The notes: generated by a model not told the origin, from the letters alone. Shown: positions 54,511 through 63,897, counted from the first letter of the stretch. The stretch is DNA of 64,000 bases from Chitiniphilus shinanonensis DSM 23277 (GCF_000374805.1 NZ_KB895353.1:1-64000); one strand, 5' to 3'. Numbers and translations are program-made.

Positions 54511-55115
54511 CAAAAAATCCGAAGCCAATCTAATATTTTTGTTAGCCAACCTTGCCTTTGACTGGCAGTGAGGTCCCCTTCGCCTTTGATAGCGATCTTA
54601 ACGTTTGCTAAGCGGTTCGACTCAATCGTGTTATCACTTGCTATATCCCCTCTTCTTACGCTTCCTTCCACGCTTATGAACTGCTTTTCATCGTTTACGG
54701 AAACCAACTTATCGCCAGCGACTCGCACGTCTCCATTTGGCTCTACAGCTAATATCATCACCGTAATTTCGGCTGCAATTTTCCCGCCGCGGGCAGTTTT
54801 CCCTTGACCCATAGCACTTCTTTCAAGGGAAAGGGCAGCAGAACCGCTACCGCTATGCGTTCCCCCAGAGTGAGCGTCAGAATAGTACTTCACCGAAGCC
54901 GCAAATTCGGACTCCCGCGACGTCGATGTATCCGCAGTACTAATTGCCGAAGTACTCTCCCTGACCAATACAGTTAATTTGTCGCCAACTTGAAGTGCCC
55001 GATTATCGCTGGTAAGCGCATGGTAGCTCCCTTGATCGAACAAACTCTCTGCATGGCAAAAAAAGAATAAAAACAAAAAAAAGAGAGATGCCCAAATTCT
55101 TGCCATCGTCCCCAT
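54510..55115 (-). CDS. flgH: L-ring protein FlgH
   Basis: 201 aa. An N-terminal signal (WASLFFLFLFFFCHAES) precedes the FlgH core: YHALTSDNRALQVGDKLTVL, ESTSAISTADT and the ending VKIAIKGEGDLTASQRQGWL. Normal FlgH is a lipoprotein. Here the only Cys sits in FFFC, a poor lipobox, so cleavage by signal peptidase I after CHA is as likely. It forms the outer-membrane ring. Confidence 0.94.
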   Translation of the reverse strand: MGTMARIWASLFFLFLFFFCHAESLFDQGSYHALTSDNRALQVGDKLTVLVRESTSAISTADTSTSRESEFAASVKYYSDAHSGGTHSGSGSAALSLERSAMGQGKTARGGKIAAEITVMILAVEPNGDVRVAGDKLVSVNDEKQFISVEGSVRRGDIASDNTIESNRLANVKIAIKGEGDLTASQRQGWLTKILDWLRIF

Positions 55116-55121
55116 AGCTTA

Positions 55122-55886
55122 TTACGCTTTCAGCAAGGAATTGGCGGCATCGAACATCTCACCTGCTGTCTGTACTATCTTGGCACTGGCTTCATACGCG
55201 CGCTGAGCCATGACCAGTGAGGTAAATTCATCCACCAAATTTACGTTTGAGCCCTCAAGATACCCTTGCATAACCAATCCCGCATTATCTTGCCCTGGTG
55301 CGACAGTCACTGCACGCCCCGACTCTTCCGTCTCAACAAATACCCCTGCTCCATCAAGCTGGAGTGCATCTGGGTTAGCAAAGTAGGCTAGCTCCAAAAC
55401 TCCAAGCTCCTTCGTTGAGCCATTCTTTGTTGTGATTTGAATCATACCATCGGCGCCAATTTTCAAATCAACTTCACCGCCTTCGAGCTGTATCTCAGGC
55501 TCCAGGCGATTGCCATATTTATCGGAAACATATCCATCTGGATCAATGCCGAACGACCCGGAACGGGTATAGGAAATATCTCCATTCTGCTTACGAACAA
55601 TGAAGAAACCAGCGCCCTGAATAGCCAAATCAAGCGGCCTATCGGTCTTTTGTGGCTGACCTTGCGACATATTTCGCCAAATACCGGTCACTGCTGGCCC
55701 TTGCTCTTGGGCACCAATGCTGGCCCGCTCGCTTTCGTCCAACTGTGAAACAATCACTTGAGACAATCTGGTTTGTTGTTTCTTAAAAGAAATTGAATTC
55801 AGATTAGCAATATTGTTAGAGATGGTTTCTACAACCTGCTGCTGCGCCCGTAAACCATTTTTCCCAATATAAATAGAATCAATCAT
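55122..55886 (-). CDS. flgG: Distal rod protein FlgG
   Basis: 254 aa, close to the usual 260. N-terminal GLRAQQQVVETISNNIANLN, FlgG-type middle (LDLAIQGAGFFIVRKQNGDI, YTRSGSFGIDPDGYV) and C-terminal EGSNVNLVDEFTSLVMAQRA. It forms the distal rod through the P and L rings. It lies 17 bases after flgF. Confidence 0.96.
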   Translation of the reverse strand: MIDSIYIGKNGLRAQQQVVETISNNIANLNSISFKKQQTRLSQVIVSQLDESERASIGAQEQGPAVTGIWRNMSQGQPQKTDRPLDLAIQGAGFFIVRKQNGDISYTRSGSFGIDPDGYVSDKYGNRLEPEIQLEGGEVDLKIGADGMIQITTKNGSTKELGVLELAYFANPDALQLDGAGVFVETEESGRAVTVAPGQDNAGLVMQGYLEGSNVNLVDEFTSLVMAQRAYEASAKIVQTAGEMFDAANSLLKA

Positions 55887-55903
55887 ACCCTCCTCCTTTT
55901 AAT

Positions 55904-56578
55904 TCAAAATCGCCCGAGGTCCGAAATAGCTTTTTGATATAATCCGTCGATGCTTTTATATGCAAACTGAAGTCCATTCATATATCGGATGCTTAACATA
56001 AGATCAACGACCTCGTCTGAAAAATTGACATTTGACATTTCGTACCCTCCGCTCAACAATGCGTTGGAATTGATCGATTGGCTTATGCCTTCCGCCTCTC
56101 TTACATACCCTTCCTTAATAACGGTCGCGTTATCAATTTTAACCAAGGCAATAGCACCCTTCTTTTCCTCGCCGACCCAGATGCCCCCCTGTTCATCAAT
56201 ACGAGCTTTCGAAATATCGGAAGCCGAAAAAGCACCGACAACATCGAGCGGCTTTCCGTTTCCATCTAAAAGTTCGCCATCCTTATTTATCTCTAACCGA
56301 CCAAATCGAGAATAGGCAACACCGCTTTCATCACGGACCTGCATATAAATACTTGGTTGCAGATATAAATCCAAAGGTCTTCCCGTCGCAACAAAGGGGC
56401 CCGAGCTTTTATCATAAGTCAATGATCTCTCGTTTAGGCCCTCTTTCAATAAGGAGCTAAAATTGGCCTGTGTGCGAAGATACCCAGGAGTCTGCATATT
56501 GGCTATATTCAAGCTCTGATAATGCAGCATTTGCTCGTTAGCTTGCATTCCTCGAGCAAGTACATCAAAAACCCCCAT
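55904..56578 (-). CDS. flgF: Rod protein FlgF
   Basis: 224 aa. N-terminal helix ARGMQANEQMLHYQSLNIAN, then the unusual LQTPGYL-like motif (MQTPGYLRTQANFSSL), and C-terminal MSNVNFSDEVVDLMLSIRYM. The FlgF/FlgG family is clear; FlgF rather than a second FlgG is inferred from order and length. It follows flhA by 15 bases. Confidence 0.88.
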   Translation of the reverse strand: MGVFDVLARGMQANEQMLHYQSLNIANMQTPGYLRTQANFSSLLKEGLNERSLTYDKSSGPFVATGRPLDLYLQPSIYMQVRDESGVAYSRFGRLEINKDGELLDGNGKPLDVVGAFSASDISKARIDEQGGIWVGEEKKGAIALVKIDNATVIKEGYVREAEGISQSINSNALLSGGYEMSNVNFSDEVVDLMLSIRYMNGLQFAYKSIDGLYQKAISDLGRF

Positions 56579-56593
56579 TTTTCACTCCCCTTA

Positions 56594-58636
56594 TCATGAA
56601 TCAATTGGGCTTAACTGCAGAACACCATCTGAGCGAACCTTTGCTTGGGCCGGCAATTCATTAATCGCCAAAACCGCCAAATGAGGAATAATCCTCTCCA
56701 GGAAGGAACGAATTCCTCGTCTAACATCTGGTTGGCAGATCAGGACTGGCTTAGCCCCTTCCAGAGCCGTGCGTTCTGCATAATCTGACAATTTGAAAAC
56801 GAGCTGTTCGGCCAATCTCGGGTTGAGAATCATGCCCGATGAAGGCAATCCATTTCTTAGACTTTCAGCGATAGCCAACTCTGTAGCCGGATCAAGAGTA
56901 ATAACCTTTAACTCATGACGGTTGCCAAGCAATGATTGATAGATTATTGCGGATAATCGTTGGCGCACCCGTTCGATCAATTGAACGGGGTCCTTTTGCT
57001 GGCGGCCTTGATCGACCAAAACCTCAAGGATTTGCTCGATATTCAAAATCGGTATTTCCTCTTGAAGTAAACCTTGAAGCACCCGCTGAACATCAGACAA
57101 TGTAAGAATGTTCGGCACGAGCTCTTCGACAAGAGTTGGCTGATTCGCTCTGATTCGATTAACCAGTCGCTCGGTCTCTGCCCTAGTAAGTAAAGACGGC
57201 AAATTTCTTCGAATGGTATCGACAAAATGAGTAAAGAAAACAGTCATCGCATCTGCTGTAGTATACCCAGCATCTTGCGCGGCAGCCTTTTGTGCCGGCT
57301 CAACCCAGACTGCAGGCAGCCCATATGCAGGATCTGCCACCGCAATTCCATCAATGAGGTCAATGGCATTTTTTGGAGCAATCGCCATTACCCGTTCGAG
57401 ATAAAGCACCCCTTCGCCGCAGCACGCGCCTTTTATATATATCCTATAGACATCAGGATCAATAGCTTCATCCTTGCGAATTACAACTTCTGGAATAACG
57501 ACCCCCATTTCTTTCGCAATTTTCTTACGCAGGGAAGAACATTGATCTATTATTTGGCTTTCAAATTTAACACCCAGGGCAAGAATATTTTCTCCTGCTC
57601 GAATATCGATCGCATAATTCGATATTTCTAGGTATGCATCGCTGGTTTCTTCCTTTTCAGGAGTGACTTGACGTGCCTTCTTTGCTCGGCCAATCACTAA
57701 TGGCATGAAAATGGCGAGAACACCCAACAACACCATCATCGGCCATATAGGCATACCAGGCATAAACATCATTGCAAAAAGCACAGCACCTACCAACAAC
57801 AAAGTTCGGGGATGAGCTGCTAACTGCCGAAGTATTTCATTACTAAGCCGACTATCCCCTACCGATCTCGTGACAATTATACCAGTCCCAATAGATATCA
57901 CTAATGCAGGCACTTGAGTCACAATCCCATCGCCGATAGTCAGTAAGACATACCTCTGTAATGCCTCCTGCCACGGCATTCCATGCTGCATAACACCGAT
58001 TGCAAACCCGCCCAGAATATTAATTGCAAGGATAATGACACCAGCTATTGCATCCCCTTTTACAAACTTGCTTGCACCGTCCATTGCGCCATAAAAATTC
58101 GCTTCTTTTTCTAACGATTTTCTGCGAGTCTGCGCCTCCGCCTGATCAATAAACCCCATATTGAGATCTGCATCAATGCTCATCTGCCGGCCAGGCATGC
58201 TATCCAGAGTAAAGCGTGCGGCTACTTCCGCCACACGCTGCGCGCCAGCGGTTACTACGACATACTGAACAACAACCAAAATCAAAAATACAATGATACC
58301 GATGATGTAGTTCCCTCCAACTACATGCTGCCCAACTGATTCGATGACGTGGCCTGCATTCGCGTCGCTCAAAATCAGGCGCGTGGCGGCTACATTCAGC
58401 GAAAGTCGAAATAGTGTCGCGATAAGCAACATCGAAGGGAATGTTGAAAAATCAGTTGGCTTCTCTGTATAAAAACTCAACAGAAGCAATAAAATGGCAA
58501 ACGACAAATTGCAAACAATTAGAAAATCTAGAATATACGAGGGAATGGGTGTAAATAGCACCAACAGTATGCAAAATATTCCCGCGACCAACGAAATATC
58601 GGAATTTCGAGAAGCATGATTATAAAATTTACTCAC
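56594..58636 (-). CDS. flhA: Export gate protein FlhA
   Basis: 680 aa. Eight membrane helices in the first 320 residues include the FHIPEP signature (ARFTLDSMPGRQMSIDADLN). The large cytoplasmic domain forms the substrate-docking ring. Full length with no missing part. The GTG start at 58636 overlaps the flhB stop by 8 bases. Confidence 0.97.
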   Translation of the reverse strand: MSKFYNHASRNSDISLVAGIFCILLVLFTPIPSYILDFLIVCNLSFAILLLLLSFYTEKPTDFSTFPSMLLIATLFRLSLNVAATRLILSDANAGHVIESVGQHVVGGNYIIGIIVFLILVVVQYVVVTAGAQRVAEVAARFTLDSMPGRQMSIDADLNMGFIDQAEAQTRRKSLEKEANFYGAMDGASKFVKGDAIAGVIILAINILGGFAIGVMQHGMPWQEALQRYVLLTIGDGIVTQVPALVISIGTGIIVTRSVGDSRLSNEILRQLAAHPRTLLLVGAVLFAMMFMPGMPIWPMMVLLGVLAIFMPLVIGRAKKARQVTPEKEETSDAYLEISNYAIDIRAGENILALGVKFESQIIDQCSSLRKKIAKEMGVVIPEVVIRKDEAIDPDVYRIYIKGACCGEGVLYLERVMAIAPKNAIDLIDGIAVADPAYGLPAVWVEPAQKAAAQDAGYTTADAMTVFFTHFVDTIRRNLPSLLTRAETERLVNRIRANQPTLVEELVPNILTLSDVQRVLQGLLQEEIPILNIEQILEVLVDQGRQQKDPVQLIERVRQRLSAIIYQSLLGNRHELKVITLDPATELAIAESLRNGLPSSGMILNPRLAEQLVFKLSDYAERTALEGAKPVLICQPDVRRGIRSFLERIIPHLAVLAINELPAQAKVRSDGVLQLSPIDS

Positions 58637-59717
58637 GTCGACCCCGATAACGTTTTTTTGAATTTTTCTTTCCCAGCATTCCAGCCCTTATCATAATTCT
58701 CGCGATTTCGGAGTAGTGCTCCGGCTCTATCGCAGCTCCAATTTTTGTTTGAAAGTAAATACGCCGCGCCAAAGCTCTGTTCTGAAAAAGGGGGATCCCA
58801 TGACGTCCCGCTATATCTCTTATTCGCTCCGCTTGACTCCCCATTCCCTTCGCAACAACGACTGGTGCATCGAGAATCTCCGGGCGATACTGAATAGCCA
58901 AAGCAATATGTGTCGGGTTAATTAATATTAAATCAGAATCTGGCACAGCAGACAAAGAACGGCTTTTTGCCGTCAGCTCGTGGCGTATGGTCCGCAATCG
59001 CTGACGGATTAAAGGGTCGCCCTCCTGCCGTTTAAGCTCTTCTCGAATCTCACGCCGGCTCATTCTCATTTTGCTATTGTACTGACGGTAGCTGATCCAA
59101 TAATCTATGATTCCATATATGGCCAATAACATCATTATCGTCGCCCACAATCGTGGCCCATACCACGCGTAGATCTCGCGTATGGCAGACAAGGAAAGTG
59201 CGCCTTTCAGGGAAATTTCCTTGATCAGCGTCACCATCAAAGCACCGCAGGCCAGAGAAAAGAGGACAACTTTTATTAGAGTTTTCCCTAGCTCTATTAA
59301 GAGCTTTAGAGAAAAGAGGCGTTTAAATCCTTCAGCTGGATTCAGCTTTTTCCAATCCGGCTTGATGGTATGCATCGAAAAAACAAACCCGGACTGCACT
59401 AAGTTCCCCAAAAGAGCAGCCAGCGCAATAACACCAAGGATCGGCAAAGCTCCAAAAAAAGCTGTAGAAACCAAGGCTGTTGTTCTAGGTAATATTTCTT
59501 GGTCATTACGACCAACAACCATAAACCAATCGTGAAACATCCAGAGCAATTTGTCTAAGAATCCTCTCAAATAGATAAGCGCCCCAATGCCGGCCCCTCC
59601 TATGACCAAAAAGGACAGCACATCCGTACTTTTTAATACCATCCCCTTTCGCCGCGCCTCGCGCAGCTTGAACGGCGTTGGCTGCTCCGATTTTCCTTGC
59701 TCGTTTTCTTCAGCCAT
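58629..59717 (-). CDS. flhB: Export switch protein FlhB
   Basis: 362 aa. Four membrane helices and a cytoplasmic domain with the autocleavage motif NPTH (LILINPTHIALAIQY). An intact NPTH suggests that the switch from rod/hook to late substrates is retained, although no late filament substrate is encoded in the window. The N-terminus KSEQPTPFKLREARRKGMV is typical. Confidence 0.97.
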   Translation of the reverse strand: MAEENEQGKSEQPTPFKLREARRKGMVLKSTDVLSFLVIGGAGIGALIYLRGFLDKLLWMFHDWFMVVGRNDQEILPRTTALVSTAFFGALPILGVIALAALLGNLVQSGFVFSMHTIKPDWKKLNPAEGFKRLFSLKLLIELGKTLIKVVLFSLACGALMVTLIKEISLKGALSLSAIREIYAWYGPRLWATIMMLLAIYGIIDYWISYRQYNSKMRMSRREIREELKRQEGDPLIRQRLRTIRHELTAKSRSLSAVPDSDLILINPTHIALAIQYRPEILDAPVVVAKGMGSQAERIRDIAGRHGIPLFQNRALARRIYFQTKIGAAIEPEHYSEIARIMIRAGMLGKKNSKKRYRGRRE

Positions 59718-60483
59718 TTTTGATCAAAATCTGAGTCCAATACTCTTTCAACATTTCCAGCAACGTGATAAATGCAAATGAAAAATGCGGGACCAACATC
59801 GCCAAAACAACCAACGTCACAAGGAGTTTTAGCGGAAATGAGAGAAACAATATATTGAATTGAGGCATACTCCTGACCATTGCAGCCAAGGCCATATCAA
59901 CTAGCCATAAAGCAAGAGCAACAGGTCCGCCAAGCATTCCACCAAACAAATACATCTTGGCAAAATACCCCGAAAATTTTACAAAGTCGACATGCCATCC
60001 ATAGCCAATTGGCGCAACGAGAAATGTAGCTTCAAATATCCTAAGAAGCGCGTGATGTCCATCAATCAGCATAAAGAAAGTCAAAGCTGCCGCCGCTATT
60101 GCGGCACCAAGTATGGAGTTGCGTTCCCCACTTGCAGGATTGAGGAATGCAGCCATGCTCAGTCCAGCTTGGCCTTCGATGATTCGTCCCGCGAGTTCAA
60201 AGGAAAAAAAAGCACCTCTTATCCCAAAACCTAGAGTCAAGCCAATCACAGTCTCTACTAACCCAGCTACGAGGAATTGCCCTGTGCCCATCAAGGGTAG
60301 GGGCTCCCCCAAGCGCATACTTGTAGAAAACAATAAAGACAACGAGAAGAGCATGCATATTTTTGCTAACCGAGGTACAGGATAAGTTGTAAAAAAGGGA
60401 GTAGCAAAAAAGGCTCCTCCCAGCCTACAGCTAACCAGCAATACCCCTAGCCACCATTGATAAATGGCATCAAATTCCAACAT
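59710..60483 (-). CDS. fliR: Export gate protein FliR
   Basis: 257 aa with about six membrane helices; RLGGAFFATPFFTTYPVPRL and GLSMAAFLNPASGERNSILG are FliR signatures. The ATG at 60483 is preferred to the TTG two codons upstream. The end overlaps flhB by 8 bases. Confidence 0.95.
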   Translation of the reverse strand: MLEFDAIYQWWLGVLLVSCRLGGAFFATPFFTTYPVPRLAKICMLFSLSLLFSTSMRLGEPLPLMGTGQFLVAGLVETVIGLTLGFGIRGAFFSFELAGRIIEGQAGLSMAAFLNPASGERNSILGAAIAAAALTFFMLIDGHHALLRIFEATFLVAPIGYGWHVDFVKFSGYFAKMYLFGGMLGGPVALALWLVDMALAAMVRSMPQFNILFLSFPLKLLVTLVVLAMLVPHFSFAFITLLEMLKEYWTQILIKNG

Positions 60484-60492
60484 CAGCAATAA

Positions 60493-60753
60493 TCAGTTAA
60501 ATTTCATTTGAAACATCGCCATGCAAAACCCAAGTAGCTTCCTCAGCATCCATCCACCCGCAAAAATGAATACTACACATGCGGCGATCAGCTTCGGTAT
60601 AAAGGAAAGCGACATTTCTTGAATTTGAGTAACCACCTGCGCAATATTTATAAGTATGCCGACCAATAATACCGTCAGAAGTACCGGCGCCGAAATAAGA
60701 GCTGCAACCCACAGCATTTGAGAGAGCAGCTGTAGAGCAAAGTCCGGAGACAC
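60493..60753 (-). CDS. fliQ: Export gate protein FliQ
   Basis: 86 aa, two membrane helices; ALISAPVLLTVLLVGILINI and QIQEMSLSFIPKL match FliQ. GTG start at 60753, 3 bases after the TPR gene. The order Q-R-B-A differs from many flagellar operons where fliPQR are adjacent; here fliP is at the far end. Confidence 0.95.
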   Translation of the reverse strand: MSPDFALQLLSQMLWVAALISAPVLLTVLLVGILINIAQVVTQIQEMSLSFIPKLIAACVVFIFAGGWMLRKLLGFCMAMFQMKFN

Positions 60754-60756
60754 GTT

Positions 60757-61911
60757 TCACCCCCTATTTTTATCCATTATCTTTTGAATCGCCTTCAGCA
60801 GGGAAATATCGTTCTTTGTAGAGCGGACCAGTACTCTATCTACAATCGCCTTTTCTTCCGCATGATTTCCCTCTGCCGCTGCCAATTTACTTTTTACATA
60901 CCAAGCCGTGGCCGAATCCCTATCCAGCTTTAGAGACAGTTCCGTCAGCCCTCTAGCTTTTCCGATATCGCCTCGCATTAATGCAACCAGGGCCAATGCA
61001 GCTTGACTATCGGCAAAGGCGGGGTTTAGCTCAACCGCTCGAAGGAAATGAGCCTCCGCGGCTGATAACTCTCCTCTAAGCAACTGATACCAGCCAAGCA
61101 TGTGCCAAGTACCAATATATCCAGGAAAATACTGTGCAGCGCGCTCCAACGGAAGTTCAGCCTCTTGAAGATTCGCCTGCGCTAGCGCGCACATTCCAAG
61201 ACCTAACCATGCCCTACCGGACCTTATATCCAGCCGCAATGCCTCTCGAAACAATTCTTGTGCTTTGAGAGTCTCCCCGTCATCCAGAGCTAGCATGGCG
61301 AGTGTTGTAAAAGCGTCGGCATTTGAACCATTCGCTAAAGCACACTCAGCCCATTTCTTTGCCTCTTCCTTCTCGCTTATATCTATAAATGCAGTGCTAA
61401 GAAGACCGGCAACCATATGATCATTTGGGGCTATAGCTGTGAGCCAATAGCGAGCCTCTTTGATCATTTTTTCGACATTGCCCAAAAGATACAAAACTCT
61501 CAAATACAATTGGGCACCTTCACTTGGCAAGTCTGCCAATTCGAAGGTGCTCATTACAGCTTCCGCATCCACCAGGCGCCCCAATAGTGCCAACGTATGC
61601 GCATAATTTATTTTTGGCCCCATCAACATTGGGTTCTGCCTTAACAGAACTTCATAGGTTATCAGAGCTTGCTCCAGCTTTCCGGAGGCAATTTCATATA
61701 TACCTTTTATATGCACAAAATCAGCCCGGGATTTCAATGCCTCAGGAACTTTCCCTAACATCTCCTCCAGTCTATCAAATTGGCGAGCTTGTATTTGAGC
61801 ATCAAATGCTCGCATAAAGAGCATTTCATTACTCGGATCTTGAACGTGGTAATTATATAAGCGTTCAGCCTCTCCCAAGGCGTTCCTACTATGGCCCTGC
61901 TCGTGAATCAT
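60757..61911 (-). CDS. TPR-repeat protein, possible chaperone or assembly factor
   Basis: 384 aa made almost entirely of tetratricopeptide-like helix pairs, for example AWLGLGMCALAQANLQEAEL and HFLRAVELNPAFADSQAALA. No signal peptide or membrane helix, so it is cytoplasmic. It lies between the SelO-like gene (12-base gap) and fliQ (3-base gap). TPR proteins serve as chaperones or scaffolds in type III systems, hence the suggested role; nothing in the sequence names a partner. Confidence 0.85.
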   Translation of the reverse strand: MIHEQGHSRNALGEAERLYNYHVQDPSNEMLFMRAFDAQIQARQFDRLEEMLGKVPEALKSRADFVHIKGIYEIASGKLEQALITYEVLLRQNPMLMGPKINYAHTLALLGRLVDAEAVMSTFELADLPSEGAQLYLRVLYLLGNVEKMIKEARYWLTAIAPNDHMVAGLLSTAFIDISEKEEAKKWAECALANGSNADAFTTLAMLALDDGETLKAQELFREALRLDIRSGRAWLGLGMCALAQANLQEAELPLERAAQYFPGYIGTWHMLGWYQLLRGELSAAEAHFLRAVELNPAFADSQAALALVALMRGDIGKARGLTELSLKLDRDSATAWYVKSKLAAAEGNHAEEKAIVDRVLVRSTKNDISLLKAIQKIMDKNRG

Positions 61912-61923
61912 ATTCGCAACTCC

Positions 61924-63897
61924 TTAGTCAGAACGCGCTGGATTCATTGGAATAGGCAAGCCCATCAACGTAGCACGATAATTTTCAAATAATTCAGCCA
62001 TGGCGGGGAATAGATCTGCCATGCTCAATAGCGCATTTTCCTTGTCGAAGGCAAGAGTTAAGGCATTGATATCTTCGAAATCCTCAATGCTTTTACAAGG
62101 AAATCCTATAGCCCAACTACCATCGATTCTTTCGTGGAACTCAAGTTTCCGAGAAAATGCGTCTAGCAAAAATACTTGTTGGATCCCACCATTGGCAATG
62201 GCCCGCAGACGCCCTTTCTCATTCAATAGAAAGTACATGCACTTTGTCACAGGATTCCACGCAATGCGGCTGAATGACCCCGCGTAAAGCGGAACTTCCA
62301 TGCTTTCCAGTTCTCTCAACAAAAGATAACTTAAGGATTCGTTTTCTTCGATCAAAGCAGCCAAGCCGGGCAACGCAGTCGGAGTCCCCAGAACAATTTC
62401 CTCAACTAAGTGTCCGCAACGTAGCAGCAAACGATCTCGATACAAGAAGCTGATGGGAAGTGCCCGCCTAGTCATTTCAAAAGCAACAAACAAAGTCAGC
62501 GCTTGCCTGTCAATCCCCCTATTTGCCGCGACCTCTTCTACTTGAGTGCATAAACCGCAATATAAAAGCCACAGTTCCTCATTCAAGGAAGAGCTAAAAG
62601 GAAGGTCGGGAAATTTATTTTTTCCATTTAGCCAGTATTCACAATATAGAGAATACAAAACCGATCGTATCGTATGCGCTTCCCATGTAAATTCCGCATG
62701 AAAATCATGGTGGTGAGGAACTCTCTTCTCATACATTGCAATATTGACTAAATGCCTTCCAAGGCGAGAAGAGAACTCCGACTTCATCAAAACATTCAAC
62801 GCAAAAACGGGCAAGCCAGTCAGCTTGAGCATTTCATGCTCCAGCTGTTTCACATATATATCAATAAACTTTTGATATATTCCCTGCCCATTCAAAAACC
62901 CCTGAGGATCCGGGACAAATTTTTGCACGTAATAACAGAGATCTTCACAAGTTTTTTGAAATAACGAATATTCTTGCCAGTAACTAGGCTGATTGGAAGT
63001 AGTGATTACTTCGCCGTATGACGGAACTGCAGAAGCGGTGCCGTAGTCAATCCAGCCGCCACCGATCAGAAAATTCGACGGTGTCAAAGACCCGTGCATA
63101 AATCGCTTGGCCTTTGACACAGCCAACTGTATAGATGCATGAAGCATCATCTTTTCTATTGCCAGCTGATAGGATTTGGCTGCGTTTTCCAAAAGGAGCG
63201 GCACATCCATTATCGCAGGCAGTCTTGGTATGCACTCGCGGACGCGATGATAATCATGGGGATAGTTTTGCTTTATTTCAGGTTTTGCTTTGAAATAAAA
63301 GGCCCTGAAAAAGTGGGCCGGCCTGATGCCCGACTCGCGGATAAGCAATCCACGCCGGACTTGAAGCCGTTCGTCCAGTTCCGGATCTGCATGCACATAA
63401 GCTCGACGCCATGCATATGATCCTGTATCGATGACTGCAACGACTCTGCTCCCGGGAAAAGGAAGCGCATTATCTGCAGCCTGACTGAGCAGCATATCTG
63501 CAATAGCCTCTTGCAGCGGCAAACCACCGTGGCTATACCAGAAATTGACCCCCACCCCACCCACCGGAGTCAGGCCAATTCCTTTTACTTGAAATGACTC
63601 AGTTAATCCGCATCGAGCCCCACCACCATTAGAAAGAACCCCCACTCCGCCGTATCTTTCTGCATAAAATATTTTTGTTACGTCGGTTACATGCTCCGAG
63701 TCTTCATCGGTGGGAACGATATATGCGAATTTTTCCAAAATTTCCTGTTCCGCCGCAGCTTCATCGCTTTCCGAGGATGAGCAAATGCCATATTGCCGCA
63801 ACACAGGAAGGTTCGCATATATTAATTTGGCTTTTTTTAGGCGATTTGCTACAAAAGGAATAAAGACACTCGCTGGCAATATTTTTTGAATATCCAT
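61924..63897 (-). CDS. Divergent SelO-like pseudokinase-fold protein
   Basis: 657 aa. The call rests on motifs in SelO order: GGGARCG (R95) for GDGRA, ESFQVKGIGLTP (K105) for the LQLKGAGxTP lysine, LQEAIADMLLSQ (E130) for IREFLxSE, SGIRPAHFFRAF (R192) for SFIRFGHF, and FMHGSLTPSNF (H268, N275) followed nine residues after Asn by D284 in IDYG. SelO proteins transfer AMP to protein hydroxyls. Here the Asp that precedes the conserved Asn in SelO is Ser274, so activity is uncertain. No signal peptide. The ATG at 63897 overlaps the previous stop (TGATG) and follows GGAGGG; a TTG at 63915 is less likely. The rest of the protein is unfamiliar. A relation to microcin-modification proteins of the MchC type is an untested alternative. 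Confidence 0.72.
   Translation of the reverse strand: MDIQKILPASVFIPFVANRLKKAKLIYANLPVLRQYGICSSSESDEAAAEQEILEKFAYIVPTDEDSEHVTDVTKIFYAERYGGVGVLSNGGGARCGLTESFQVKGIGLTPVGGVGVNFWYSHGGLPLQEAIADMLLSQAADNALPFPGSRVVAVIDTGSYAWRRAYVHADPELDERLQVRRGLLIRESGIRPAHFFRAFYFKAKPEIKQNYPHDYHRVRECIPRLPAIMDVPLLLENAAKSYQLAIEKMMLHASIQLAVSKAKRFMHGSLTPSNFLIGGGWIDYGTASAVPSYGEVITTSNQPSYWQEYSLFQKTCEDLCYYVQKFVPDPQGFLNGQGIYQKFIDIYVKQLEHEMLKLTGLPVFALNVLMKSEFSSRLGRHLVNIAMYEKRVPHHHDFHAEFTWEAHTIRSVLYSLYCEYWLNGKNKFPDLPFSSSLNEELWLLYCGLCTQVEEVAANRGIDRQALTLFVAFEMTRRALPISFLYRDRLLLRCGHLVEEIVLGTPTALPGLAALIEENESLSYLLLRELESMEVPLYAGSFSRIAWNPVTKCMYFLLNEKGRLRAIANGGIQQVFLLDAFSRKLEFHERIDGSWAIGFPCKSIEDFEDINALTLAFDKENALLSMADLFPAMAELFENYRATLMGLPIPMNPARSD

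Noticed and set aside
53410-61911. Idea that the operon is an ordinary injectisome (SPI/Ysc type)
   Set aside because: FlgH, FlgI, FlgG, FlgF, FlgE and FlgD are present and there is no secretin, needle or translocon gene.
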